Source: Clostridia bacterium
GTDB taxonomy: Bacteria > Bacillota > Clostridia > Oscillospirales > CAG-272
Reading direction: 5' to 3'
NCBI GenBank assembly: GCA_017473085.1
Contig: JAFUNF010000027.1
Location: 1-38,715, forward strand
DNA length: 38,715 nt
Shown here piece by piece: positions 8,054 through 16,191 of the stretch. Below the pieces are notes generated by a model that was not told where the DNA came from, made no database searches, and saw nothing but the letters and a program-made list of their open reading frames with translations. Each line of letters opens with the position of its first letter. The first letter of the stretch is position 1. A program made the translations under genes and the position numbers.

Positions 8054-9700
8054 TTATCTGCACTCGCTTACCTTTCCACGCACACCTAAAAGATAGGGTA
8101 CGGAAACGGATAGCTCGTCAACTCCTATTTTTACAAGCTCCTCTGTTAAGCTTAAATCTGCTGCCATTTCTCCACAAACGCCTATCCAACCACCATTTTC
8201 GTGGATTGATTTGGCTGACATTTTTATCAGCCTTAATACAGGCTCATAATTATCCTCGCACAAGGATGCAACCTTAGAATTTTGTCTATCGACTGCCAAG
8301 GTATATTGACTTAAGTCGTTTGTGCCTACGGAAAAAAAGTCCACTAATCTTGCAAGCTTATCACTTATTATTGCTGAGGCAGGAGTTTCTATCATAATTC
8401 CAAGCTCTATTTTGCTATCGTATGGTAGCTTTCTTTCACTTAATTCAGCCTTACATTCCTCGATAAGCGTTTTACAGGTTAGTATTTCCTTTTCGCAAAC
8501 TACCATAGGTAGCATAATGGAAACTCTGCCATAATAGGAGGCACGAAGAATTGCTCTTATTTGATTTTTAAACATATCTCTTCTTTCAAGACAAACCCTA
8601 ATGCCTCGAAAGCCCATAGCAGGGTTTTCCTCGGCTGGTATATCAAGATATGATATTTGCTTATCTGCTCCTACGTCAAGCGTTCTTATTATTACACGCC
8701 TGCCTCCCATTTTGATTGCTACATCTCTGTAAGTAGAAAAAAGCTCCTCCTCGGTGGGATAGTCTTGTCTTTCAAGATACATAAACTCGCTTCTTAAAAG
8801 TCCTATGCCCTCTGCACCATTTGACAAGGCACCTGAAATTTCATTTTCGTTGCCTATATTTGCGTAAATCATTACCTTGTGCCCACTTCTTGTGACAGCA
8901 GGCTTATTTATTAATGAACGCAAATATCTTTCGTGCTCGGTTGCGATTTTGTTTTCCTTGGCTCTTACCCTTTCAAAGTCCTCTGCCTGTGAATCAGTTG
9001 GGTCAATTATCAAGCTACCCTCAACTGAGTCAAGCAGTGCCAAATGTCCGTCTAAGCCAGCCTCTATTCTGCCTGTGCCTACTAAAGCAGGAATGCCCAT
9101 TGACCTTGCTAAAATAGCCGTATGCGACGAGGGTGTGCCACCAAAGGTAACTATTGCAAGTATTTTGCTTTTGTCAAGCAAAACAGTTTCCGAGGGGGTT
9201 AGATCGTCAGCTACTAAAATATACGAGGTGCTATTTTCTTGTCCGTCTCTTTTGCTATCCTTGTCTAACGCTTTTATAAGCTGAGAGGAGATATCCTTTA
9301 TATCACTTGCTCTTGCCGACAAATACTCGTCGCCTAAATCTATTAGCATTTTTGAGTATTTCTCTGAGGCAATTTCAATTGCTTCCTCGGCACACTTACC
9401 ATTTTTTATTTCGGTAATAATTGCATCATTCAGGTCCTCGTCCTCAAGTAGCATTGCGTGAATTTCAAATATCTGTGCCTCGCTACTTCCTGTTATTTCC
9501 TTAGCCCTTTTCTCTATTTCCCACACTCGCTCAATTGCGTTTTTCTTTGCTTCCTCCAGTCGCAAAAGCTCTGTGCCTACATTATAGGTGCTTCTTTTCT
9601 TTGACTGGGTTGTTTGCTTTTTCAGGAAATGGAGCCTACCACTTACTCTTTTATTAGTTATGCCAATTCCTTGCACTATTGTGCTTTTTTTATTTGCCAT
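8054..9700 (-). CDS. ptsI: PTS enzyme I (phosphoenolpyruvate-protein phosphotransferase)
   Basis: A 548-residue cytoplasmic enzyme, slightly shorter than the usual ~570. It takes phosphate from phosphoenolpyruvate and gives it to HPr. The phosphohistidine block GGTPSSHTAILAR is near residue 190, as in known enzyme I proteins. The PEP-binding half carries GIGLLRSEFMYLER, IMIETPASA and FFSVGTNDLSQYTLAVDRQN. The ATG lies within the last codons of ptsH (11-base overlap) with AGGAG three bases ahead, giving tight coupling. The crr ribosome site overlaps its stop. All expected active-site blocks are present, so the protein should be functional. Confidence 0.95.
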   Translation of the reverse strand: MANKKSTIVQGIGITNKRVSGRLHFLKKQTTQSKKRSTYNVGTELLRLEEAKKNAIERVWEIEKRAKEITGSSEAQIFEIHAMLLEDEDLNDAIITEIKNGKCAEEAIEIASEKYSKMLIDLGDEYLSARASDIKDISSQLIKALDKDSKRDGQENSTSYILVADDLTPSETVLLDKSKILAIVTFGGTPSSHTAILARSMGIPALVGTGRIEAGLDGHLALLDSVEGSLIIDPTDSQAEDFERVRAKENKIATEHERYLRSLINKPAVTRSGHKVMIYANIGNENEISGALSNGAEGIGLLRSEFMYLERQDYPTEEELFSTYRDVAIKMGGRRVIIRTLDVGADKQISYLDIPAEENPAMGFRGIRVCLERRDMFKNQIRAILRASYYGRVSIMLPMVVCEKEILTCKTLIEECKAELSERKLPYDSKIELGIMIETPASAIISDKLARLVDFFSVGTNDLSQYTLAVDRQNSKVASLCEDNYEPVLRLIKMSAKSIHENGGWIGVCGEMAADLSLTEELVKIGVDELSVSVPYLLGVRGKVSECR

Positions 9701-9962
9701 TTTCTCCTAATTTTTCCTCGCATACAGAATAAAGTGTATCCTTTGCCAGCTCCTCATCCTTGCCCTCTATTTTAAAATGAAGGCTCGCTCCACATTTTGC
9801 TCCCAAAGACATAACCGAAAGAAGTCTTTTGCCATCTGCTACCTTTTGGTCACAGCTTATGGTTACGCTTGATACATAGCTCTTTGAGGCATTAGCAATT
9901 GCTCCTGCTGGTCTTGCATGAAGTCCGTTTTTATCCTTAATAATAAATGTAAATTCTTGCAT
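9690..9962 (-). CDS. ptsH: PTS phosphocarrier HPr with arginine at position 46
   Basis: A 90-residue HPr. The phosphate-carrying histidine is at position 15 in GLHARPA, the canonical place. The regulatory block normally reads K-S-I-M-G-V-M-S-L with Ser46. Here it is K45-R46-L-L-S49-V-M-S-L, so the serine phosphorylated by HPr kinase is replaced by arginine. Sugar transport should work, but CcpA-type control through Ser46-P should not, unless Ser49 or another HPr copy substitutes. The start ATG has GAGG eight bases ahead. It heads the operon ptsH-ptsI-crr; no convincing promoter was found, though the gene is isolated from the preceding one by the terminator at 10041-10068. Confidence 0.93.
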   Translation of the reverse strand: MQEFTFIIKDKNGLHARPAGAIANASKSYVSSVTISCDQKVADGKRLLSVMSLGAKCGASLHFKIEGKDEELAKDTLYSVCEEKLGENGK

Positions 9963-10040
9963 TTTCTTTTCCTCTATCTTTTTTATACTATTATTTTGTC
10001 TTTTTATTTACTTATTATGCAAATTTTAAATTCACAAAAA

Positions 10041-10068
10041 AATCACTTGTGTTTTTTCACAAGTGATT
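10041..10068 (-). terminator. Terminator of the BspA-like gene
   Basis: The arms 10041-10051 and 10058-10068 (AATCACTTGTG and complement) pair perfectly around six T. The flanking A-run gives a T-run on the minus strand. It lies just past the stop at 10077. The same stem core appears at 145-155. Confidence 0.8.
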
Positions 10069-10076
10069 CTTTGTTT

Positions 10077-12974
10077 TTATTCGTCCTCTTTAGAAGTAGG
10101 AAGTGGAGCTACAATTGAGCTTGCAATATCGTGAAGCTCGTTATAGTTTACACCACTTGGGTTTTCAACTGTTGCGTTGCTTTGAACGTAATTAACCACA
10201 CCATTATCAATTATATAAATACAAATAATGTAGTTATCGTCAAGGCAATCCTCGGGAATACCCTTAATAATAGTTTCTGTAACTACTGAGGAGTCGCCTG
10301 TCAGGTTTTTCTTCATAGCACCCTTGTTAGCAGTACCAGAGCTACTAAGTGGTGTTGATATGCCGAGAACACTTCTTAAGCCTACTGTAACACCGATTTC
10401 AAGGCTTGTGCCATTGATGTTTATGTAGTCGCTTAGGCTATCTCTGTTTATCATATATTTTGAGCTGATTGAGTACGCACCAACCTCTGAGGTTGAGTAG
10501 CCAAGAGCCTTTACAATTGGCTGGTGGTTTGGCTCTGCCTCGTCAACAGATTGCTGACAGCTTGAGCACTTATACACGCCTGTGCCATTAAAGGTATAGC
10601 CCTTATCATATCTTATACCCACTAAAACTGTTAAATTATGAGCAAGCATTGGAGTTGTTTCGTTCAATAGCTCAATTACCTCGTAGCTATCGCTTGAGGT
10701 AACATTTTTTGTAAATAGCTTATAGATTGCTGGGTTTTCGTAGCCACAAGGACAATCTGTTACGTATTTAACTCCACCCTCGCTGGTACAAGTAGCTTCA
10801 CTTGTAGTCCTTGTGTATGCGTGAGGAATACCATAGTGAATTGTGTAGTTACTACAACCATTAAAGGCTGCACCATTGGCAAGTGAAGTTTTCGTATAAA
10901 TCGTAATGTTGGTATTATTTGCAAAGGCGTTATTACCACAGGATAGGCTTGATGCGTGGTGGTAAACTACTGCATCGGCAGATATCGCCTTAAAGGTGTT
11001 ATCGTTGATTGTGGTTAAGCCCATTATGATAATTCTCTTAAGGCTATTACAGTTTTCAAAGGTTTGATTAACACCAAAGGTTGTAAGGCTTGTTCCAAGA
11101 TAAAGCTCCTCAACACCACTTTCATAAAAGGCGGCAACTGATACAAACTTATACGTACCACCATCTGGGAAGGTTAGCTTTTTGATATTAGTTTTCTTAA
11201 AGCTATCCTGTGCGAAGCTATAGCTTGAGCCTGAACACATATTTAAGGCGGAAACGTTTGTTTTGCCTGTAAAGGCTTCCTTTGCAAAGGTAACGCTTGC
11301 ACCCTCTACCAAGGAATTGATAGTTGTCAAGGTTGTTGGTGCACAGTTTGCATTAAAGGTAACTGTACACTTTTTGATTGTGATTGTATCAAGGGTCGTT
11401 AGCTTTGCTATGCTTGCGATAGTAACGGAAGCATCATCGTCAATGATAACCTCCTTGATATAGGTGTTTTCCGTTGCAAGGTTTACACTTGCAATACCTA
11501 ATGGAATATATATTCTTACAATTTGGTCAAGAGTGTATTCACCAAAGGCTAAAACGTCTGTTGCAATATAGCCACTTGTTTGCTTAGTAAGCTTGTATAT
11601 ATCCTTAATAGCAACCTTTACCTCTTCTTCGCCACTGCCTGTGTTTACAACGACAACAACCTCGTCGTTTGTTGGGTCATAGGGCACGAATACAAATTCA
11701 ACGCTTTGACAGCCTGTACAAGCTGATTTTTCCCAACCAAGCTCGGTCTTTGTTGCAGGCTTGGACTCAACAAATTGGAAGTCGTGGTCTGTTCTTGAGC
11801 CCTTTTCAATTTCTATGATATGTCCACAGTGCTGACACTTATAGGTCTCACATTCAAAGGTGCAACAGGTTGCCGCCTCCTTGGACTCTAAAATATAGCT
11901 ATGTGTTTGTCCAGGCTGACCACAAGTATATGGAACTATACATTGATAGGTAATGCCACTTGCAGTAAGGTTAAGAACCTTGTATTGCTCTGCGTCAATG
12001 TAAAGCTTAATGCCCTCGAAGTCGGTTTCCTCAGCGAATACTATGTTACCACCTGTAAAGGTATATTTTGCTTTTTCTTCGCGGAAAAAGCTATAATCGG
12101 AGCTTTCCATTATAATTGTTCCGCCTCTTACGTTAACCTTTATTGTGTTATTGGAATTCTCCAATAGCTTTGACCTAACGATTAGCTGAGCGCCCTCGTT
12201 AATATCAATGTTTGGTTGACGGTCATTTGTATTGCCGATATTCATAACAGTTTTACAATCAACCTTACCATAAATCCTTACATGTGGATATCCCTGTGAG
12301 GTTGCAGCATCCGTATCCTTTAGCAGTGTTGCCTTTGATGCGTTTACAGTAACGCCTCTACCGATAAATAGTACGCTTTCATTACCACGATAGCTATGTG
12401 AGTTAATATATGCAAATACAGGGTTAGAGTGGGTTGTATTGAAGTTAATGTCACCAACGCCGTAGAATGATGGACCTGCTCTTTGTCCACTGATTCCTCT
12501 TTCGTGGGAGCCTGTAATATTGATTGTGTGACCATTCATAAACACCATAGGTCTTGCATACCAGTCAAGGCTTAACTGCTCGGTAACGGTTATATCTGCG
12601 ATAAGACGTATTTTGTAGTTTTCGGCAGACTTGAAAAGCGTCTTGAAGGTCTGAAAATCAGAAACGTCCTGTGCAACAGCCTGCTTAAGGTCTGTGTCCT
12701 CGTCAAATTTTACGTGTGCACCTGCCGACCAAGAGCGTCCGTCTGTGGTGTACCATACGAAGGAATAGCCTGATTCAACCTCCTTGTTAGGCAAGGTGAA
12801 GCCTACCTCGGAATCAACAAGCATTTCTCCCTTGTTTCCAAAGCTTTCGTCAACCTTGTCGCCGTTATAGAAGGTAACAGTTATCTCCTTTGCTGAGCCA
12901 ACTACTGCAAGCATAAGCATAAGCACTGCAATTAAGCCCAAGGTTATTAGAATTTTATTTTTAGATTTAATCAT
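10077..12974 (-). CDS. Large secreted BspA-like repeat protein
   Basis: A 965-residue exported protein. Residues 1-28 form a signal peptide with a basic start, a long hydrophobic core and a cut after VGSA. An N-terminal segment has beta-repeat character (VTFYNGDKV). The middle, about residues 450-720, resembles the leucine-rich BspA/LRR_5 type, with repeated units such as GVEELYLGTSLTTFG and NSLKRIIIMGLTTI. Cysteine-pair segments punctuate it: CQHCG, CTGCQ, CPCGY and CSSCQ, several following the ATCTSEGG-type phrase common in gut Firmicute surface proteins. No LPXTG anchor or C-terminal membrane helix is visible, so it is either released or held non-covalently. Adhesion is known for some relatives; its ligand here is unknown. 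It is a single-gene transcript with its own strong promoter and terminator. Confidence 0.8.
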   Translation of the reverse strand: MIKSKNKILITLGLIAVLMLMLAVVGSAKEITVTFYNGDKVDESFGNKGEMLVDSEVGFTLPNKEVESGYSFVWYTTDGRSWSAGAHVKFDEDTDLKQAVAQDVSDFQTFKTLFKSAENYKIRLIADITVTEQLSLDWYARPMVFMNGHTINITGSHERGISGQRAGPSFYGVGDINFNTTHSNPVFAYINSHSYRGNESVLFIGRGVTVNASKATLLKDTDAATSQGYPHVRIYGKVDCKTVMNIGNTNDRQPNIDINEGAQLIVRSKLLENSNNTIKVNVRGGTIIMESSDYSFFREEKAKYTFTGGNIVFAEETDFEGIKLYIDAEQYKVLNLTASGITYQCIVPYTCGQPGQTHSYILESKEAATCCTFECETYKCQHCGHIIEIEKGSRTDHDFQFVESKPATKTELGWEKSACTGCQSVEFVFVPYDPTNDEVVVVVNTGSGEEEVKVAIKDIYKLTKQTSGYIATDVLAFGEYTLDQIVRIYIPLGIASVNLATENTYIKEVIIDDDASVTIASIAKLTTLDTITIKKCTVTFNANCAPTTLTTINSLVEGASVTFAKEAFTGKTNVSALNMCSGSSYSFAQDSFKKTNIKKLTFPDGGTYKFVSVAAFYESGVEELYLGTSLTTFGVNQTFENCNSLKRIIIMGLTTINDNTFKAISADAVVYHHASSLSCGNNAFANNTNITIYTKTSLANGAAFNGCSNYTIHYGIPHAYTRTTSEATCTSEGGVKYVTDCPCGYENPAIYKLFTKNVTSSDSYEVIELLNETTPMLAHNLTVLVGIRYDKGYTFNGTGVYKCSSCQQSVDEAEPNHQPIVKALGYSTSEVGAYSISSKYMINRDSLSDYININGTSLEIGVTVGLRSVLGISTPLSSSGTANKGAMKKNLTGDSSVVTETIIKGIPEDCLDDNYIICIYIIDNGVVNYVQSNATVENPSGVNYNELHDIASSIVAPLPTSKEDE

Positions 12975-13028
12975 ATTATTCGACCCCTTTTTGTTAGGTT
13001 AAAGCCTTAGTAATAATTTTACAGAATA

Positions 13029-13058
13029 ATTATAACATATATATAATCACTTTGTCAA
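13029..13058 (-). promoter_or_regulatory. Promoter of the BspA-like gene
   Basis: On the minus strand a perfect TTGACA (plus 13053-13058) and a perfect TATAAT (plus 13029-13034) are 18 bases apart. A leader of about 50 bases precedes the start at 12974, which has AAGGGG as a plausible ribosome site. Confidence 0.8.
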
Positions 13059-13191
13059 TATAGCAATATAACCAAAGTTGTATATTTTGCACAAGTTTTT
13101 TTATTTTTTTGTAGGTTTTAAATTTATTTTAGACAAAACGCCCATACAAAGAGGACTAACAAAAAGGTGCAAATTAAAAGCACAAGATTTA

Positions 13192-13392
13192 GCGTGATGT
13201 CCTCAACGGACAATCACGCAGTTAAATCCGTCTTCAACAGGAGAAATCCACTCTTGGTGGATGAAATCGCTTTCGCGGTGAAATCCTGCTTCGCAGGACT
13301 GCAAGATAGACGGATTAGATTTCATTCAAGTCTTGACTTGGATTTCATTTGAACAAAGTGAAGATTTCATTGTTGTCTTACAACGATTTCAT
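13192..13392. repeat. Variable-hairpin array 1 with ATGAAATC linkers
   Basis: This non-coding stretch is almost entirely short hairpins: 13192-13219 (11 pairs, one bulged A), 13246-13262, 13266-13279, 13284-13298, 13324-13343, 13346-13362 and 13369-13387. The octamer ATGAAATC or GTGAAATC separates the left hairpins (13261, 13278). Its complement GATTTCAT recurs at 13318, 13341, 13363 and 13385, so the right half points the other way. An outer nine-base stem (13225-13233 with 13308-13316) encloses the left hairpins. Stem sequences differ from one unit to the next, yet each pairs with itself. No reading frame is plausible. Confidence 0.75.
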
Positions 13393-13403
13393 TCAACTAA
13401 CTG

Positions 13404-13451
13404 AAAAAGAGGAAATATTTCGGCTATGAAACCGATTTATTTCCTCTTTTT
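13404..13451 (-). terminator. Terminator behind hpt
   Basis: The arms 13404-13416 and 13439-13451 form a 13-base stem with A and T ends. The loop contains a smaller TCGG/CCGA pairing. It lies 10 bases past the hpt stop and could act in both directions. Confidence 0.8.
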
Positions 13452-13460
13452 GATTTTTTA

Positions 13461-14012
13461 TTACGCTTTATACTCTGCTATGTAAGGTAGATTCCTGTAA
13501 TACTCACCACAGTCAAGACCATAGCCAATTACAAAATAGTCTGGGATTGTAAAAAGTGAAATATCAGGGTTAAAGTCCACTACTCTACGGCTTGGCTTAT
13601 CAAGAAGAGTAACAACGTGCAAGGAAAGTGGCTTTCTTGCCTTAAGAAGCTTAACAACGTCATTTAACGTTCTACCTGTGTCAACAATGTCCTCAACTAT
13701 TACTAAGTGATATTTGCTAACGTCCTGATCTAAATCCATTGTAATGTTTACAATGCCTGTGGAAATTGTGCCCTGATAGTAGCTTTTTGCACACATAAAG
13801 CCAATTTCACAGGGAACGCTAACTGCACGACAAAGGTCAGCCATAAATACAAAGGCACCCTTTAAAATGCTTACAAGCAAAATTGGTCTGCCGTCATATA
13901 TCTCGTCAATTTTTTTGCCTGCCTTTTTAATTTCCTCTTTGATTTCGTCCTCAGTTACGATAACACGATTAATTCTGCTTTCGAAATCCTCAACACTCTT
14001 TATCTCTTCCAT
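13461..14012 (-). CDS. hpt: Hypoxanthine phosphoribosyltransferase
   Basis: A 183-residue purine salvage enzyme that joins hypoxanthine or guanine to PRPP to make IMP or GMP in the cytoplasm. The PRPP-binding block VIVEDIVDTGRTLND is centred near residue 110. The family blocks RPILLVSILKGAFVFMADL near residue 42 and PDYFVIGYGLDCGEYYRNLP near the C-terminus complete the profile, and the length is normal. The start ATG has GGAGC upstream. It is a single-gene unit with a near-consensus promoter at 14055-14083 and a strong terminator. It is not beside tilS or ftsH, where many Firmicutes keep it. Confidence 0.95.
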   Translation of the reverse strand: MEEIKSVEDFESRINRVIVTEDEIKEEIKKAGKKIDEIYDGRPILLVSILKGAFVFMADLCRAVSVPCEIGFMCAKSYYQGTISTGIVNITMDLDQDVSKYHLVIVEDIVDTGRTLNDVVKLLKARKPLSLHVVTLLDKPSRRVVDFNPDISLFTIPDYFVIGYGLDCGEYYRNLPYIAEYKA

Positions 14013-14054
14013 TTTAAAAGCTCCTTTTGTCTTGCTTTTTGTAGTATTTTTTAC

Positions 14055-14083
14055 ATTATATCACAAAATTTTCCATACTTCAA
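14055..14083 (-). promoter_or_regulatory. Promoter of hpt
   Basis: On the minus strand TTGAAG (plus 14078-14083) and TATAAT (plus 14055-14060) are spaced by 17 bases, about 45 bases before the start codon. Confidence 0.75.
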
Positions 14084-14120
14084 CAGAAATTTTTACAAAA
14101 TTAGAAAAATCAAAGGCAAC

Positions 14121-14150
14121 AAAAAGAGAGAATGCTTGATTCATTCTCTC
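14121..14150 (-). terminator. Terminator of the serpin gene
   Basis: GAGAGAATG at 14126-14134 pairs with its complement at 14142-14150. The A-run at 14121-14125 becomes a T-run on the minus strand, 24 bases past the serpin stop. Confidence 0.75.
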
Positions 14151-14173
14151 CTTATGCTTGTAATAGGGGAAGG

Positions 14174-15409
14174 CTACTTTCCCATCATTGTTCCGATGAA
14201 AAACGGAATATTAGTAGTTGTGTCAATCAGCATATAGACAAAGGGTCTGTCAAGATAAATATATACAGGCTCCTGACCTGGTCCTGCACTTCCACAAAGG
14301 TCCATTACGGTTACAGCACCTGCACGAGTGCCCTTTTCTGCAACAGAAATAAATGATTTGTGAAGCACACGGCTTACGTAAAGATTGCCACCCTCTATTT
14401 GTCCTACTCCTCTAAGGTCTGCATCTTCCATATCAAATATATTCTCAATACCCATTTTTTTAAGTGCTTCCTTCATTTCAATTGAATACTCGCTTTCAAA
14501 TTTTGGAATTGAGGTATAGGTTGTTGCGTAATTTGACGAGGTTAACAGAGAATTTAGCTCGCTACCGTTCAGGGTACTTAGATATTGGTCAACGGTCATT
14601 TCGTTTTTAGGAAGAAGTGCCACAAATGCGTATTTGCTACCCTTATAATACTTTTTGAAGCCAATAGCATTTTCATTTTCTAAATAGCTACCCTCTGTTG
14701 CGTACATAAACTCCATTTGCTTTTCTGTACCATTTTCGGTGGTAAAGGTGCTATTTCTTACTTGATTATCCTCATAAATTTCTTGCCACTCTGCCTCAAA
14801 GGCAAGTGCGTTGACAAGATACATTAAGGAGTCGGGAGAAATATCGTTTAGAATTTTGGGTATCATTTTGTCGGTTTTGTTACTTACCCAATTGTTAATG
14901 TCCTTAAGGGTAGAATTATTAAAGGGAGCATTATAAACATCGGCATCGTGGTAGTCCTTGTTAGTCTGCAAAAATTCCTCATTTGCTGAAAAGCCCTCGT
15001 TTACCCATATAGAATTAGCCACACTCAGCTTATATTTTTCGCCCTGTGGCAAGGAATTAACATAGGTATAAAGGAAAAGGTTTAGCTCCTCTGTGCTCAT
15101 ACCTATTGCGTTTTCAATTTCAGTCTTAGCTTCGCCATTTGCACCATTTGATAGCATACCAAGTGCACAAAGCACGGAAAGTGGGGAAATAACCGAGCTG
15201 TTTTCTGACTTGCTATTCTTAAAAAGCTCTATGGCAAAATCGGTAATTTGGACACTTCCCTCGGTTAAATCGTAGCTTTCAGTAATATGTCTTGGGGTTA
15301 TACCATCCATTAAATTTTGTGCCTTAACGCTTTTTACACAGCCTGTCAAATTAAGTAACAGGGCAAGTAAAAGCAAAAGGCTGACTATTGCTATTTTAAT
15401 TTTTTTCAT
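14174..15409 (-). CDS. Lipoprotein serpin (serine protease inhibitor)
   Basis: A 411-residue serpin with a lipoprotein signal ending LTGC (Cys24), so it should be anchored on the outer face of the cytoplasmic membrane. The start ATG at 15409 follows GGAGG by six bases; an in-frame ATG at 15439 lacks a ribosome site. The fold is recognised from FEAEWQEIYEDNQ, the KSFISVAEKGTRAGAVTV hinge and the C-terminal DRPFVYMLID and FFIGTMMG. The hinge has the small residues needed for loop insertion, so it should be inhibitory. Counting from the hinge puts the cleavage site in the small-residue stretch CGSAGPG, which would suit elastase-like proteases (inference). It lies 59 bases behind the HAD gene with no clear terminator between, so it may be read from the rmuC operon. 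Confidence 0.9.
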   Translation of the reverse strand: MKKIKIAIVSLLLLLALLLNLTGCVKSVKAQNLMDGITPRHITESYDLTEGSVQITDFAIELFKNSKSENSSVISPLSVLCALGMLSNGANGEAKTEIENAIGMSTEELNLFLYTYVNSLPQGEKYKLSVANSIWVNEGFSANEEFLQTNKDYHDADVYNAPFNNSTLKDINNWVSNKTDKMIPKILNDISPDSLMYLVNALAFEAEWQEIYEDNQVRNSTFTTENGTEKQMEFMYATEGSYLENENAIGFKKYYKGSKYAFVALLPKNEMTVDQYLSTLNGSELNSLLTSSNYATTYTSIPKFESEYSIEMKEALKKMGIENIFDMEDADLRGVGQIEGGNLYVSRVLHKSFISVAEKGTRAGAVTVMDLCGSAGPGQEPVYIYLDRPFVYMLIDTTTNIPFFIGTMMGK

Positions 15410-15468
15410 AACTGTCCTCCTTATTTTGTGGTCCTTCACTAATAAAGACGGATTTTATGTTAGCTTGG

Positions 15469-16191
15469 TTACAAAAGCACCTTAATTACTTTTTCAAAAT
15501 CTCGATAATCGTCAATGGTTAGATAATTAAAGTCAGATTTATAAACACTCTCGTCGTTTCCACCAAGTCCATAGTCGTCGCCTATATAGACAACACATTC
15601 GTGGGGAATATTGTTTTCCTTGCAATATAAATCAAGGGCGTAATATTTATTGTAGGGCTTAGGGGACATATCAAAGGAGGATGAGCCACCTACAAAAACA
15701 TTGTAGTCAGAAAACGCATCTACAACCTCCCCGTAAATTGCTCTTCTCTTTTTTCTGTCAGGGTCAAAGGCAAGCTTATCCTCTTGTATCGCCTTAGTGC
15801 CTAAGATTGGAAAGGTAATACAGCCTGAGGAGTGATATTCTACATTGTCACCACGAAAGCTTGTAAATCCATATTTTTCTCGAAAATATGTAACTGTCTT
15901 TTCTGTTTTTTCCTTGTCAGTCGGAAAAACTAAATCTCTTTTTACATCAAGGGACTTAGTTTTTTCATTGTAGGTTGCGTATTGCAAGCCGTAGTTTCCT
16001 ATTATATCAATTGGGTAACCATTCATTTGATTGAAAATTCTTTCTGCCTTGCCCGCTCCTACCATTATCAGCTTATATTTTTTGGAAAGAGCATCAAGTG
16101 CCTTTTTATGAGACTCGTCTAACCTTTCCTTATGTTGAGTTAGTGTGCCATCTAAGTCCATTGCCACTACTTTTATTTTACTTTTGTCCAT
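15469..16191 (-). CDS. HAD-superfamily phosphatase, phosphomannomutase-like
   Basis: A 240-residue HAD hydrolase of the Cof/PMM type. The nucleophile block is VVAMDLDGTLT, with Asp12 and Asp14. A cap domain follows, and the third block near the C-terminus is CVVYIGDDYGLGGND, binding magnesium. Family members remove phosphate from sugar phosphates, or isomerise them in the PMM branch; the substrate is not visible. The ATG lies inside the last codons of the glycerophosphodiesterase gene (14-base overlap) with GGAG seven bases ahead. In context it could dephosphorylate a glycerol phosphate or sugar phosphate made by the preceding enzymes, which is inference. Confidence 0.8.
   Translation of the reverse strand: MDKSKIKVVAMDLDGTLTQHKERLDESHKKALDALSKKYKLIMVGAGKAERIFNQMNGYPIDIIGNYGLQYATYNEKTKSLDVKRDLVFPTDKEKTEKTVTYFREKYGFTSFRGDNVEYHSSGCITFPILGTKAIQEDKLAFDPDRKKRRAIYGEVVDAFSDYNVFVGGSSSFDMSPKPYNKYYALDLYCKENNIPHECVVYIGDDYGLGGNDESVYKSDFNYLTIDDYRDFEKVIKVLL

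Noticed and set aside
7759-8277. Rightward open frame opposite crr and ptsI
   Set aside because: It lies antisense to two well-recognised genes and has no family likeness or ribosome site.
13261-13392. CRISPR array
   Set aside because: The constant linker is only 7-8 bases and the variable parts are self-complementary, not spacers of even length. No cas genes are near.
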